The position numbers and the translations under genes were made by a program. A DNA stretch of 64,000 nucleotides, taken from Mucilaginibacter sp. Bleaf8 (GTDB taxonomy: Bacteria; Bacteroidota; Bacteroidia; Sphingobacteriales; Sphingobacteriaceae). Shown here one piece after another: positions 27,147 through 36,243 of the stretch (positions are counted from its first letter, which is position 1; the number at the start of each line of letters is the position of its first letter). Under the pieces are notes generated by a model. That model saw only the letters and a list, made by a program, of their open reading frames with translations. It searched no databases and was not told the origin of the DNA. The stretch covers positions 539,743 through 603,742 of the forward strand of contig NZ_JAHBBK010000002.1 of the NCBI RefSeq assembly GCF_018390515.1, given 5' to 3'.

Positions 27147-30100
27147 ATGAAGAAAATTCTGCTCTGCCTTTTATTAAGCTTTCCTTTGGCGCTGCTGGCG
27201 CAGGATTCTGTTGTTTATCGTATTGTTTACATTGGGGATGCCGGCGAGCTGGACCCGCAGCAAAGCGGCGTGCTTACCCATGCGGCCAATAATATCATTT
27301 CGGGTAAAACCTCGGTAGTTTACTTAGGTGATAATATTTATCCCACCGGCATGGGGTTGCCCGGTAGCCGTGAGGAGGAGGGAACAAAAAAGATACTCCA
27401 ATCACAATACCAGCCTATGCGACAAAAAGGTGCACCGGTCTATTTCATCCCCGGAAACCACGATTGGGACCGCATGGGCCCAAAAGGCATGGCCAAGGTA
27501 AAGCGGCAGTGGGAATATATCAGCGAGCAGAAAGATTCGCTATTAAAGGTTGTGCCCGAGGATGGCTGCCCCGGCCCGTATGAAATCAGTATTAACAAAG
27601 ATCTTACCATCATCGCTTTTGACTCCGAATGGTGGCTTTACCTTTTTAGTAAAGATAATCCGAATGCGGATTGCGACTGTAAAACGCAGGATGAGGTTAT
27701 AGACCGTTTAAAAGAACTGCTTTATAAAAATCGTAATAAAGTTATTTTGCTGAGCGATCACCATCCGTTCCAATCTTACGGGCATCATGGCGGGGCTTAT
27801 GATATTTTGGATTACTTTTTTCCGCTGACCTCTGTAAAGCGGTCCCTTTATATCCCCTTGCCAGGCTTAGGTGCTTTGTATCCGTTTTTGCGGGCCAACT
27901 TTGCCACAGCCGAAGATCAGGGGCACCCGCTTTACCGGCGTATGGTGCAAAAAATAGATGCCGTGTTTGATGGCTTTCCCAATGTGGTGCATGTATCAGG
28001 CCATGAGCATGGTCTGCAGTTTATTAAAGGGCGGCAAATGCAGGTAGTAAGCGGATCGGGTGCTAAGCAGGCCTTTGTTAAGAAAGGGAAAAACGCGCTT
28101 TATGCAGCATCAACAGGCGGCTATGTTACGGCAGATTTGCTCACCAATAAAAGCATCCGCTTTACTTACTATGCCAGCAGCGATAGTGTAATTCGGCAGG
28201 TGTTCACTTATACCAAACCCTATGATCCGGTTAATATAGCACTGCAACCAGCGGGCACACCGGTTATGCAGGATAGTGTGGTGGTAAAGGCACGCCCGGA
28301 ATTTGATCAGGTGAGCAAAATACACCGTAAGCTATACGGTGAAAATTACCGCAAGGAATGGGCTGCACCTGTAAAGCTGCCGGTAATTCGCATTAGTGAA
28401 GCAAAGGGTGGACTAACGCCGGTGCAGTTGGGCGGCATTCATCAAACCAAATCCTTGATATTGAAAGATAGCCAGGGCAAGCAGTGGGTATTGAGTAGTA
28501 TTGAAAAATATCCCGAAGTGATTTTAACGCAGTCGCAGCGCGAAACACTGGCTAAGTCGTGGTTGCGCGATGCCATGTCGGCCCAGCACCCGTATGCTAC
28601 GCTAATGGCGCCGGTACTAGCCAATGCGGTTAAAGTGCCGCATACCAATCCTGTTATTGGCTGGGTATCGCCCGATGGCAAACTGGGCTATTATGAAAAG
28701 ATATTTGCAGGCAAGATTTGCATATTGGAAGAGTATAACCCCGGCAACCGCTCAGTAAATACTGGTAATATGCTGAAACAGCTTGACCGGGATAATGATA
28801 ACCTGGTAGATACGGCTGAGTTTTTTAAAGCCCGTTTACTGGATTGGTTTATGGGCGATTGGGACCAGCAGGCCGACCAATGGCGCTGGCAAAACCGCAG
28901 TGCGGACGGTCATAAATATTACTTTGCCGTACCCCGCAACCGCGATCAGGCTTTTTATGTGAATGAGGGCATTATACCCAAGATCAATTCGCGCATGTGG
29001 GTTGCGCCTTATTTGAAAGGCTATGCATCGGGGGCTGATGACGTAAACTTCTTTTATTTCAGTGGGCGTACACTCAACAGCCGGTACTTAGCCGGGCTGG
29101 ATCATGATAACTGGATGCGGCTTACCCAATATGTTGCTGCCAGCCTTACCGATTCGGTATTACAAGCCGCACTGCGCAAGCTACCGGCAGAAGCCTACCG
29201 CATAAGGCACCAGTTGCTGTTTAAACAAATGCAGCAACGGCGCAATCAACTCATGATAGCTTCCGAAAACTACTACCGCTTTTTTAACCGTATTGTGGAT
29301 ATTAGGGCAACCGACAAACACGAATTAATTACCATACAAGATACATTGAATGGCAACCTGTACGTAACCATCCGTAAAAAGGTGCGGAACGGTGCCGAAA
29401 AGCAAGTTTTGTTTAGTCGTATATATGATCCGGCTATTACACGTGAGCTTAGGGTGTATGCTGCTAAAGGTGATGACAGCATTGTGGTGAATATTAAACG
29501 GTCATCTGTTAAACTTAGGCTTGTGGGCGGTGCCGGTAATAAAACTTACAATGCACAACAGATAGATAAAGAAATCAACGTTTATGAAAAAGGCAGCAAT
29601 GCCTCGTTTATAGGCAAGGTACAAAGTGGTTTGGATAAACATATCAGTAAGGATTCTGTAAATGTGGGCTTCATTCCCACTAATTTGTATAATGTACGGG
29701 CACCGGTTCTGATGGCCGGTTATAATCCGGATGACGGCGTATGGCTCAGTGCAGGTATCCGTTTTATTACGCAAGGCTTCCGCAAAATGCCTGGCAATGT
29801 GCAGGAATTTACCGTGCAGCATGGGTTTGACAATAAGGCTAATAAGCTAACTTACCAAGGCGAGTGGACCGATGCTATAGACAAAGCCGATATTATATTA
29901 CAAGGGAAAGTAAGCTTGCCAAATGTGATCAATTTTTTCGGTCGCGGTAATAACACCGGGTTCAATAAGGTTGATGATTTTAAATCTTACTACCGTGCCC
30001 GTTTTAACCTATACGAGGTGAATGCTGCATTACGCTGGCAGAACGCAAGCGGGGTAACCAGCGTGCGCATCGGTCCGGCTTTCCAATACTATCATTTTTT

Positions 30101-30743
30101 ACAGGATGATAAAAACAGGCTCATCTATAATTCAAACCTGATACATAGTTATGACAGCGCAACGGTTGTGCAGGATAAAGCCCATGCCGGCTTATCCGTT
30201 ACTTATATTAATGATAAGCGCAACAACGCGGTTCTGCCATCATGGGGTATTTATTTTGGTGTAAAGCTGCAGGCTATGGCGGGGCTTAATCAATACTCAG
30301 GCACTTATGTACAGGTTACGCCTGCTGTTGAGTTTTACCGAAGTGTAACTACAAATTCTAGTTTTGTGATTATTGACAAATTGGGTGGTGGTATTACGTT
30401 GGGTAAAGCCGCTTATTATCAATCACTCTTTTTAGGCGGGCCGGATAATTTACCCGGCTATCGTCAATACCGTTTTGCCGGGCAACAAATGGTTTACAAT
30501 AACCTCGAAGCGCGTATAAGACTAAATCGCATGGCTACCTATATACTGCCGGGGCAGTATGGCATCACCGCCTTTCACGGCATAGGCCGCGTATGGGAAA
30601 ACAAAATGAGTTCGAGCACATGGCACAACAGTGTAGGTGGAGGCATGTACTTCTCACCGGCCGATCTGGCTTTGCTTAAAGTGCAGGCGGCTTATTCGCA
30701 CGAAGGCTGGTACCCGTTCGTATCGTTTACGCTAAGTTTTTAG
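27147..30743 (+). CDS. Metallophosphoesterase fused to an outer-membrane Omp85-like barrel
   Basis: The 1198-residue protein has a signal peptide (to LLAQ). A calcineurin-type phosphoesterase domain follows (about 25-330) with IGDAGE, YLGDNIYP, GNHDWD, LSDHHP and SGHEHG. A middle region of about 450 residues has no recognised domain (it includes FFKARLLDWFMGDWDQQADQW). The C-terminal barrel begins near residue 830 and ends with FVSFTLSF. The barrel contains GGPDNLPGYRQYRFAGQQM, typical of surface-antigen/Omp85 proteins. The enzyme domain would be displayed in the periplasm or at the surface, tethered by its own barrel. Substrate is unknown. A role in scavenging phosphate esters is inferred. 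Confidence 0.85.
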   Translation: MKKILLCLLLSFPLALLAQDSVVYRIVYIGDAGELDPQQSGVLTHAANNIISGKTSVVYLGDNIYPTGMGLPGSREEEGTKKILQSQYQPMRQKGAPVYFIPGNHDWDRMGPKGMAKVKRQWEYISEQKDSLLKVVPEDGCPGPYEISINKDLTIIAFDSEWWLYLFSKDNPNADCDCKTQDEVIDRLKELLYKNRNKVILLSDHHPFQSYGHHGGAYDILDYFFPLTSVKRSLYIPLPGLGALYPFLRANFATAEDQGHPLYRRMVQKIDAVFDGFPNVVHVSGHEHGLQFIKGRQMQVVSGSGAKQAFVKKGKNALYAASTGGYVTADLLTNKSIRFTYYASSDSVIRQVFTYTKPYDPVNIALQPAGTPVMQDSVVVKARPEFDQVSKIHRKLYGENYRKEWAAPVKLPVIRISEAKGGLTPVQLGGIHQTKSLILKDSQGKQWVLSSIEKYPEVILTQSQRETLAKSWLRDAMSAQHPYATLMAPVLANAVKVPHTNPVIGWVSPDGKLGYYEKIFAGKICILEEYNPGNRSVNTGNMLKQLDRDNDNLVDTAEFFKARLLDWFMGDWDQQADQWRWQNRSADGHKYYFAVPRNRDQAFYVNEGIIPKINSRMWVAPYLKGYASGADDVNFFYFSGRTLNSRYLAGLDHDNWMRLTQYVAASLTDSVLQAALRKLPAEAYRIRHQLLFKQMQQRRNQLMIASENYYRFFNRIVDIRATDKHELITIQDTLNGNLYVTIRKKVRNGAEKQVLFSRIYDPAITRELRVYAAKGDDSIVVNIKRSSVKLRLVGGAGNKTYNAQQIDKEINVYEKGSNASFIGKVQSGLDKHISKDSVNVGFIPTNLYNVRAPVLMAGYNPDDGVWLSAGIRFITQGFRKMPGNVQEFTVQHGFDNKANKLTYQGEWTDAIDKADIILQGKVSLPNVINFFGRGNNTGFNKVDDFKSYYRARFNLYEVNAALRWQNASGVTSVRIGPAFQYYHFLQDDKNRLIYNSNLIHSYDSATVVQDKAHAGLSVTYINDKRNNAVLPSWGIYFGVKLQAMAGLNQYSGTYVQVTPAVEFYRSVTTNSSFVIIDKLGGGITLGKAAYYQSLFLGGPDNLPGYRQYRFAGQQMVYNNLEARIRLNRMATYILPGQYGITAFHGIGRVWENKMSSSTWHNSVGGGMYFSPADLALLKVQAAYSHEGWYPFVSFTLSF

Positions 30744-30835
30744 GAGGCCCCCTCTAAATCTCCCCCGGAAGGGGGGAGACTTCTACAAGGATTATTATTA
30801 AAAGCCCTCCCTACCGGGGACGGTTTGGGAGAGGC
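30744..30835. repeat. REP-like intergenic repeat, two hairpins
   Basis: Two imperfect hairpins fill the gap between genes: CTCCCCC/GGGGGGAG around 30761-30779, and GCCCTCCC/GGGAGAGGC around 30802-30835. Similar C/G-rich intergenic hairpins are widespread in Bacteroidota genomes. No other copy is in this window. It may also terminate both flanking genes. Confidence 0.5.
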
Positions 30836-31816
30836 TTACTGAAAACCCAGTACCGGGTGCGGTACATACAGTTCTTCCAACCGCTTAATCTCTTCATCCG
30901 GCAGTTTAACCTGTAAGGCAGCAACGGCATCTTCCAGATGGCCCGGTTTGCTGGCCCCTACAATAGGAGCGGTGATGTAGGGTTTGCTTAACATCCAGGC
31001 CAGCGCTATTTGTGCGTTGGGCACACCCTTTTGCTCCGCCAGTTCTGATACCAGGTTCACGATTTCAAAATCGGCATCCTGGCTGTATAGGGATTTGCCG
31101 AAGGCATCTGTTTTTGCACGTTCTGTTTCGGTACGTTCTTTACTGCGGCGGCCGGTTAGCAGTCCGCGCGCCAGCGGCGACCATGGTATAACAGCAATTT
31201 TCTGGTCTGTACAAAACGGTATCATTTCACGCTCCTCTTCCCGGTAAATCAGGTTGTAATGCGGTTGCATGGAAACAAATTTAGTCCACCCGTTACGCTC
31301 GGCTGCAAACTGCGCCTGGGCAAATTGCCAGCTGTACATGGATGATGCGCCGATGTAACGTGCTTTACCGGCTTTTACCACATCGTGCAAAGCTTCCATG
31401 GTTTCTTCAATCGGGGTTTCGTAATCCCATCGGTGTATCTGGTATAAATCCACATAATCGGTACCCAGGCGTTTCAAGCTGGCGTCAATAGCGCTCATGA
31501 TATGCTTGCGTGATAAACCCTTATCGTTTGGTCCCGGCCCCATAGGGTTAAATACCTTGGTAGCCAGTACTACATCATCGCGCCTCGCAAAATCTTTAAG
31601 GGCGCGGCCCACTACTTCTTCACTGGCACCTGCCGAATACACGTCGGCCGTATCAAAAAAGTTAATGCCCAATTCCAGTGCTTTTTGTATAAAAGGACGG
31701 CTTTGCTCTTCATCCAATGCCCAGGGCCAGCGCTCGGTAGGGCGGCCGTAGGTCATGGTACCCAGGCAAATGCGCGATACCTTCATGCCCGTATTTCCAA
31801 ATCTCACATAATCCAT
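30836..31816 (-). CDS. Aldo/keto reductase
   Basis: The 326-residue protein has the complete AKR tetrad: Asp-55 and Tyr-60 in FFDTADVY, Lys-87 in LATKV and His-128 in YQIHRWD. A C-terminal NADPH-binding segment includes IPWSPLARGLLTGR and IVGASKPGHLEDA. It belongs to the YajO/potassium-channel-beta-like subgroup by these motifs. It should reduce aldehydes or ketones in the cytosol; the substrate is not predictable. It is monocistronic and convergent with the phosphoesterase-barrel gene. Confidence 0.92.
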   Translation of the reverse strand: MDYVRFGNTGMKVSRICLGTMTYGRPTERWPWALDEEQSRPFIQKALELGINFFDTADVYSAGASEEVVGRALKDFARRDDVVLATKVFNPMGPGPNDKGLSRKHIMSAIDASLKRLGTDYVDLYQIHRWDYETPIEETMEALHDVVKAGKARYIGASSMYSWQFAQAQFAAERNGWTKFVSMQPHYNLIYREEEREMIPFCTDQKIAVIPWSPLARGLLTGRRSKERTETERAKTDAFGKSLYSQDADFEIVNLVSELAEQKGVPNAQIALAWMLSKPYITAPIVGASKPGHLEDAVAALQVKLPDEEIKRLEELYVPHPVLGFQ

Positions 31817-32118
31817 AATTATTCATTTTAACTAAAAGTTACAAATGTCATCACGGTTAAGTTTGCCTGTAATGCAACAGTTACAAATGAATGGCAAAAC
31901 TTAACAGGGCAAACGGTGTTTGTCATGTATTCTCGACAACGGCATTGAAAATGCCGGGTGGATGGATAATTGATAGCCGAAAATTCTTATTATTGGTAAA
32001 AAGCAGCCTAACAGCAAATTGCAAACATTGTAGTAGCTTATTGCTTTTAATGTTCGGTTATACAGTAACACTGGCACTTTTTTAGTGTCAAAATCACACA
32101 TTACATAAATAGTAGCTG
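31817..32118. other. Upstream region of the kinase cluster
   Basis: About 300 bp without a credible gene. It contains a small hairpin CGGCAT-TGAAA-ATGCCG near 31941-31957 and presumably the promoter of the kinase cluster. No convincing -33/-7 pair or known regulatory motif was found. Confidence 0.4.
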
Positions 32119-33504
32119 ATGAGCAGAGTATTTACTATAGTAGAGGGCTTGGAAAACCTGGGTGCCATGCGCACAGGTGGCCAGGGCTCGGTATACAAAG
32201 GCAGAAGAACGGGCACGATATTAACGGCCGTAAAACTGCTGCCTACACCCATCCATCATGAAAGCCAGGACGATGCCAACTACCGCCGTTTCCAGAACGA
32301 GGTGGATAAGCTGCGCAAGGTAAACGAGCAGCCGAGCCCGCATGTGGTTAAAATCCTGAGTTCGGGCCTTACCGAAAGCGGTTCCTTCCCATTCATCGAA
32401 ATGGAATTTATAGAAGGGCCTGATTTGGGAGACCTTTTGGAACCGCCCAAAGGTGAAAAGGTATTTACCATAAAAGAAACTATCAAGGTAGCCGAGCAGT
32501 TAGCCTCCGCATTAGCGCATTGCCATGGGGTAGGGGTAAAGCATGGCGATATCAAGAGTAACAACGTAAAGTACAACGTGCACACGGGTAACTATGTGCT
32601 GCTGGATTTTGGCTTGGCCGTAATGTCAGACGAGCAGCGCAGAAGCAGTGTGCGGCATGCAGGCGCCATCGAGTTTATGGCGCCCGAGCAGCACGAAGGC
32701 GTAATGCTGCCGCAAACGGATGTATACAGTTATGGCGTGGTGTTGTATGAACTGCTGGCGGGGCAGGTGCCTTTCCCATTGCACGATAGCGGCGAAACAT
32801 CGCGCAATACGGTGCTGGTATCGCACATGGAATCGCCCATTCCTAACCTGATGGAGCTGCGCAGCAAGAACCTGCCATCAACCTGGACCTACGAAAAACA
32901 ACTGCAGGAAATGCAGGTGCCCGAATGGCTGATAAGCCTGATTATGAATTGCCTGAGCAAAAAGCCCGAACAGCGTTATGCCAGTGGGGTGGAGTTGCAC
33001 CAGGCAGTAGTGCAGGGTACCTTATCGGCCAGTGTAAGTAGCGGTAATGAAGGCACAGCCGTAGCCCGCATCACGGCATTGCAAAGTGAAAATAAGCGGT
33101 TGGAAGACCTGCTATTACAATACCAGCAGGCTGATGCCGGTAGCCCCGTGAAGGAAAATGATGGATCTAACGTATCCATATCAAAACCGTTATTTGCAGC
33201 TATTCTATTTATACTGGTCTCGTCAATGGCGTTTTCCATGTATACGCTGTTCTTCAAAAAGTCGTCGCCTTACAACGCTGCAAATTCACAGTATCAGGAT
33301 AGCGTTAGCAACAACGAACCTATGCGGGCGGATACAGCAGGCAGCTTCCAGCCAGAACCACAAACACCGGTAAATACGCAGCCGACGACTACACCACAGG
33401 TTGACACACCTGTAGTGCAACAGCCGCCTGTTAAAAAGCCAAAGCCGGCACAGGACAGTACAGAAACGCCTAAAACAGATAGTACGGACGTTGAACAGTT
33501 TTAA
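32119..33504 (+). CDS. Transmembrane Ser/Thr protein kinase (first copy)
   Basis: The 461-residue protein has an N-terminal Hanks-type kinase domain (about 10-300). It shows the Gly-rich loop GGQGSVYKG, Lys-39 (TAVKLL), Glu-61, catalytic loop HGDIKSNN (Asp-144), DFG at 163 and MAPE at 187-190. The loop is HGD rather than HRD, so it is a non-RD kinase and may not need activation-loop phosphorylation. A coiled coil (about 320-340), one membrane helix (about 353-376) and a Pro/Thr-rich extracytoplasmic tail follow. There are no PASTA repeats. Its kinase domain is almost identical to that of the gene at 41206. It opens the cluster that includes PP2C, FHA and SEDS-PBP genes. Confidence 0.92.
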   Translation: MSRVFTIVEGLENLGAMRTGGQGSVYKGRRTGTILTAVKLLPTPIHHESQDDANYRRFQNEVDKLRKVNEQPSPHVVKILSSGLTESGSFPFIEMEFIEGPDLGDLLEPPKGEKVFTIKETIKVAEQLASALAHCHGVGVKHGDIKSNNVKYNVHTGNYVLLDFGLAVMSDEQRRSSVRHAGAIEFMAPEQHEGVMLPQTDVYSYGVVLYELLAGQVPFPLHDSGETSRNTVLVSHMESPIPNLMELRSKNLPSTWTYEKQLQEMQVPEWLISLIMNCLSKKPEQRYASGVELHQAVVQGTLSASVSSGNEGTAVARITALQSENKRLEDLLLQYQQADAGSPVKENDGSNVSISKPLFAAILFILVSSMAFSMYTLFFKKSSPYNAANSQYQDSVSNNEPMRADTAGSFQPEPQTPVNTQPTTTPQVDTPVVQQPPVKKPKPAQDSTETPKTDSTDVEQF

Positions 33505-33591
33505 ACCGGTTTACGAATGGAAAGCCTGCCGGCAAACATCAGCAGGTGTTTTGCTGTTCAGTTACGCATACAATAAACATTTATAGCACAA

Positions 33592-33609
33592 CGGCAGGGT
33601 AACCTGCCG
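33592..33609 (+). other. Intercistronic hairpin
   Basis: CGGCAGG-GTAA-CCTGCCG is a perfect 7-bp stem with a GNRA-like GTAA loop. It lies in the 134-bp gap between the first kinase and the next gene. The following T content is low, so partial termination or mRNA stabilisation is more likely than full termination. Confidence 0.5.
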
Positions 33610-33638
33610 CTCTAATATTTTGAGGAGATTATCCGCTT

Positions 33639-34604
33639 ATGGAATCTAAACCTAACTTTTGGCAACGCATTGGTATACAAGACTGGTTTTTGACCGAGCA
33701 GCAAAGCCAGCAGGCAGCACAGCCCCAGGCCCTTACGCCCGATAGCGTTTATAAATACATTATCGAAAAATTCAAGGATTCGATTGCCGAACTTTCTTTT
33801 GCACACCGGGTGGTGTTTTATCATGAATTCATCATCAGCTTTAATCCTGATGATTACCATGAGTTTATGCAAAACAAGAAAGGCATTTTCGGCATCATTG
33901 TGCATGAGTCGGTAAACCAGTTTTACGAAATACTGAAAGAGTACCGTGCACAAGGTAAAACGGTGGCTCCATCCGCATCTAAGTGGGTGTTCAGGCTGGT
34001 ATCGCACCCCGAGTATGCGCGCGGCGACAAGGGCTTTATTGGTAAGCTGCTACCTGATAGTGATAGTCCGCAAAAAGAAGAGAACCTGCGCGTTACCTTT
34101 ATACCCCGCCAAACCGGTATTGCCCAGACTTTTGACGTGAATCAGGATGTGCTTAAAGGCTTTACTTACTACAGCGAGGGCTATTACGAAATACCCTACG
34201 ATGAAGGTTTGGAACCCGAAACAGCGCAAACCAGCGGTGGTAAAACCAAGACAGATGCCGTGCTGGCCCGCCTGGAAACTATCTTTCCGAACCAGCAGTT
34301 TGCCGGTAAAAAAGTGGAGTTTTTAATGAAGGATGAAGTCATCGAAGTTTCGGGTAATGACGAGACAAGAAAGGAAAGTAACATATTCCGTATACCTACT
34401 GATTGGGTAGATGCGCCGCATTTACAGATCAGATATGATAAGGCTGAGGATAAATTTTACCTGGCCTCGTTTGGCGAAATTACTTCATTGAATGAAACAC
34501 CGGTTGAACGCAGCACTGTTGCTGCGCCCAAGTGGGTGGAGGTACCCGTTAATTCGCGCATGCTGCTTAACGGCATTATAGGAGTTAATATTTTTAAATC
34601 ATAA
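33639..34604 (+). CDS. Unknown protein in the FHA position of the kinase cluster (possible DUF3662/FHA-like)
   Basis: The 321-residue soluble protein has no family I can name with certainty. Its first half (about 45-130) contains AHRVVFYHEFIISFNPDDYH, then an amphipathic helix and KWVFRLVSHPE. This order resembles the DUF3662 domain at the N-terminus of actinobacterial FhaA. The last 80 residues (HLQIRYDKAEDKFYLASFGE, TPVERS, WVEVPVNSRMLLNGIIGVNIF) look like the strands of an FHA domain that lacks the usual GR and SRxH motifs. It lies between kinase and phosphatase genes, which supports a role as adaptor or substrate. The domain calls are inference. Confidence 0.65.
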   Translation: MESKPNFWQRIGIQDWFLTEQQSQQAAQPQALTPDSVYKYIIEKFKDSIAELSFAHRVVFYHEFIISFNPDDYHEFMQNKKGIFGIIVHESVNQFYEILKEYRAQGKTVAPSASKWVFRLVSHPEYARGDKGFIGKLLPDSDSPQKEENLRVTFIPRQTGIAQTFDVNQDVLKGFTYYSEGYYEIPYDEGLEPETAQTSGGKTKTDAVLARLETIFPNQQFAGKKVEFLMKDEVIEVSGNDETRKESNIFRIPTDWVDAPHLQIRYDKAEDKFYLASFGEITSLNETPVERSTVAAPKWVEVPVNSRMLLNGIIGVNIFKS

Positions 34605-34616
34605 ACCAATAAATTG

Positions 34617-34715
34617 ATGTCGCAGATATTATCAATGAGCCTGCTGGCAATTGGCGCGCTGCTGCTGGCAACGCATTTTATAGACATTAAACAATCGGGT
34701 AAACGCAATGGCTGA
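34617..34715 (+). CDS. 32-residue single-helix membrane microprotein
   Basis: An ATG at 34617 opens a 32-codon frame: a hydrophobic helix (ILSMSLLAIGALLLATHF) followed by a short basic tail (KQSGKRNG). Its last codons overlap the PP2C start in ATGGCTGA (34708-34715), the arrangement expected for translational coupling. It is 12 bp after the preceding stop, and the frame fills an otherwise empty gap. It may anchor or regulate the phosphatase or the SEDS-PBP protein. Not recognised as a family. Confidence 0.6.
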   Translation: MSQILSMSLLAIGALLLATHFIDIKQSGKRNG

Positions 34716-36243
34716 TCACATATACGGAATAACCGATACCGGACGGGTTCGGGATAATAACGAGGATAATTTTATTGCACAACCTGTGCTCAGTAGCAGG
34801 TATTTACTGGCTTGTGTAATAGATGGTGTTGGTGGTTATCATGGGGGCGAGGTTGCGGCCGAGATTGCGCGCGAACAGATATTATACCAGTTTGCCGTAA
34901 CGCCCATTAATGTTAAAACCAGTATGTTAGAAGCCTTTAAACAGGCCAACGAGAACATATATACGGAACGCCAGCGCGTAAAAGAGATGGACAGCATGGC
35001 CTGTGTGGCTACCCTGGCGCTGGTTGATGTGGAAAACAATCAGTTTTATTATGCCCACCTGGGTGATACCCGCTTGTATCTGCTGCGCGATACCTCATTG
35101 GTTAAAATCACCAAAGATCACTCTTTTGTGGGCTTTTTGGAAGACTCGGGCCGGTTAACGGAAGAGGCTGCCATGAAGCATCCCAAACGTAATGAAATCA
35201 ACAAAGCGCTGGGTTTTGCCAGCCCGATAGATACCCAGGGCGATTATATTGAAACCGGCCATTCACCATTTTTGCCGGGCGATATGCTGCTGCTTTGCAG
35301 TGACGGATTAACTGACATGGTTGATAAAGAAACCATTACTCATATTATTACAGCGCCTAACCAATCTATAGAGCAAAAGGCAGCTAACCTCATTGATGCT
35401 GCCAATCAAAATGGTGGGCGTGATAACGTAACCGTGGTTTTGGTACAAAATCCTAAAACACCTCAGGTACAGGAAGCCACCAAACCGGCATCGGTTGCCA
35501 AAAAAAGCGATGAGGTAAAACCAGAGGCAAAGCCGGTGGAGCAGCAACCGCTGGTTCAACAGCAGCCGCCGGTTCAAAAGCAACAAGTGCCGCCGATCCA
35601 ACCAAAACAGCCGGAAAGTAAGCCGGTAATTTATGAGCGCACACCTACTGCTCGCGACGAAAAGAAGCCGGGCAATGGCCTCACCATTTTGCTCGCTGTT
35701 CTGTGCCTTGCATTTCTTGGAGCTGCCGTATGGTTTTATTTGCAAAGCCAAAAGCAGCAACAACCGGTTGTGCAAGCGGTAAAACCTGTTAACAAAAATA
35801 AAAATGCGGATGAGTTAAAGCTGCAGCAACTTATCAATCAAACCAAAGGTGATACCGTAGTACTGTCAGATACTGCATTTAAGCAAGCCATTTTAATTAC
35901 CGATACCATTAAAGTACAGCGCGATAATCTTTACCTGAAAGCGCAGGGGAATATTGAGTTCAAAAGTGATTCTGCTTATACCGGCCCGGCCATACAGTTG
36001 GCACCGAGCTGCAGGCACGTAGTGTTGGATAACCTGCATTTAAACGGGTTTAAAACAGGCGTAATTGCTTACCATAATGCGCTTTTTTTAAAAAGCGTGC
36101 AATTTACTAACTGCCAGGTGTCTGTACAGGTAGGTTATCTGTTACCGGCAGGCAAGCCCATCAGCGGTAAATCACCATCCGGTAACTTCACATCCGATTC
36201 TTTAGCACAATCATCTACTGCGCAACAACATGCAACCAGATAA
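34708..36243 (+). CDS. PP2C Ser/Thr phosphatase with membrane helix and beta-helix-like tail
   Basis: The 511-residue protein has an N-terminal PP2C domain (about 1-245) with all metal-binding motifs: RVRDNNEDNF, VIDGVGG, GDTRLYLLRD, CSDGLTDMVD and GGRDNVTVVLVQ. A Pro/Gln/Lys-rich linker (about 250-315) leads to a membrane helix (about 322-342). The tail of about 160 residues has repeated short strands (NLYLKAQGNIEFKSD, AIQLAPSCRHVVLDNLHLNG, ALFLKSVQFTNCQVSVQ) resembling a parallel beta-helix. It should dephosphorylate proteins phosphorylated by the two clustered kinases. Its 3' end overlaps the next gene by 14 bp. Actinobacterial PstP has the same PP2C-TM order but a much shorter tail. Confidence 0.9.
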   Translation: MADHIYGITDTGRVRDNNEDNFIAQPVLSSRYLLACVIDGVGGYHGGEVAAEIAREQILYQFAVTPINVKTSMLEAFKQANENIYTERQRVKEMDSMACVATLALVDVENNQFYYAHLGDTRLYLLRDTSLVKITKDHSFVGFLEDSGRLTEEAAMKHPKRNEINKALGFASPIDTQGDYIETGHSPFLPGDMLLLCSDGLTDMVDKETITHIITAPNQSIEQKAANLIDAANQNGGRDNVTVVLVQNPKTPQVQEATKPASVAKKSDEVKPEAKPVEQQPLVQQQPPVQKQQVPPIQPKQPESKPVIYERTPTARDEKKPGNGLTILLAVLCLAFLGAAVWFYLQSQKQQQPVVQAVKPVNKNKNADELKLQQLINQTKGDTVVLSDTAFKQAILITDTIKVQRDNLYLKAQGNIEFKSDSAYTGPAIQLAPSCRHVVLDNLHLNGFKTGVIAYHNALFLKSVQFTNCQVSVQVGYLLPAGKPISGKSPSGNFTSDSLAQSSTAQQHATR

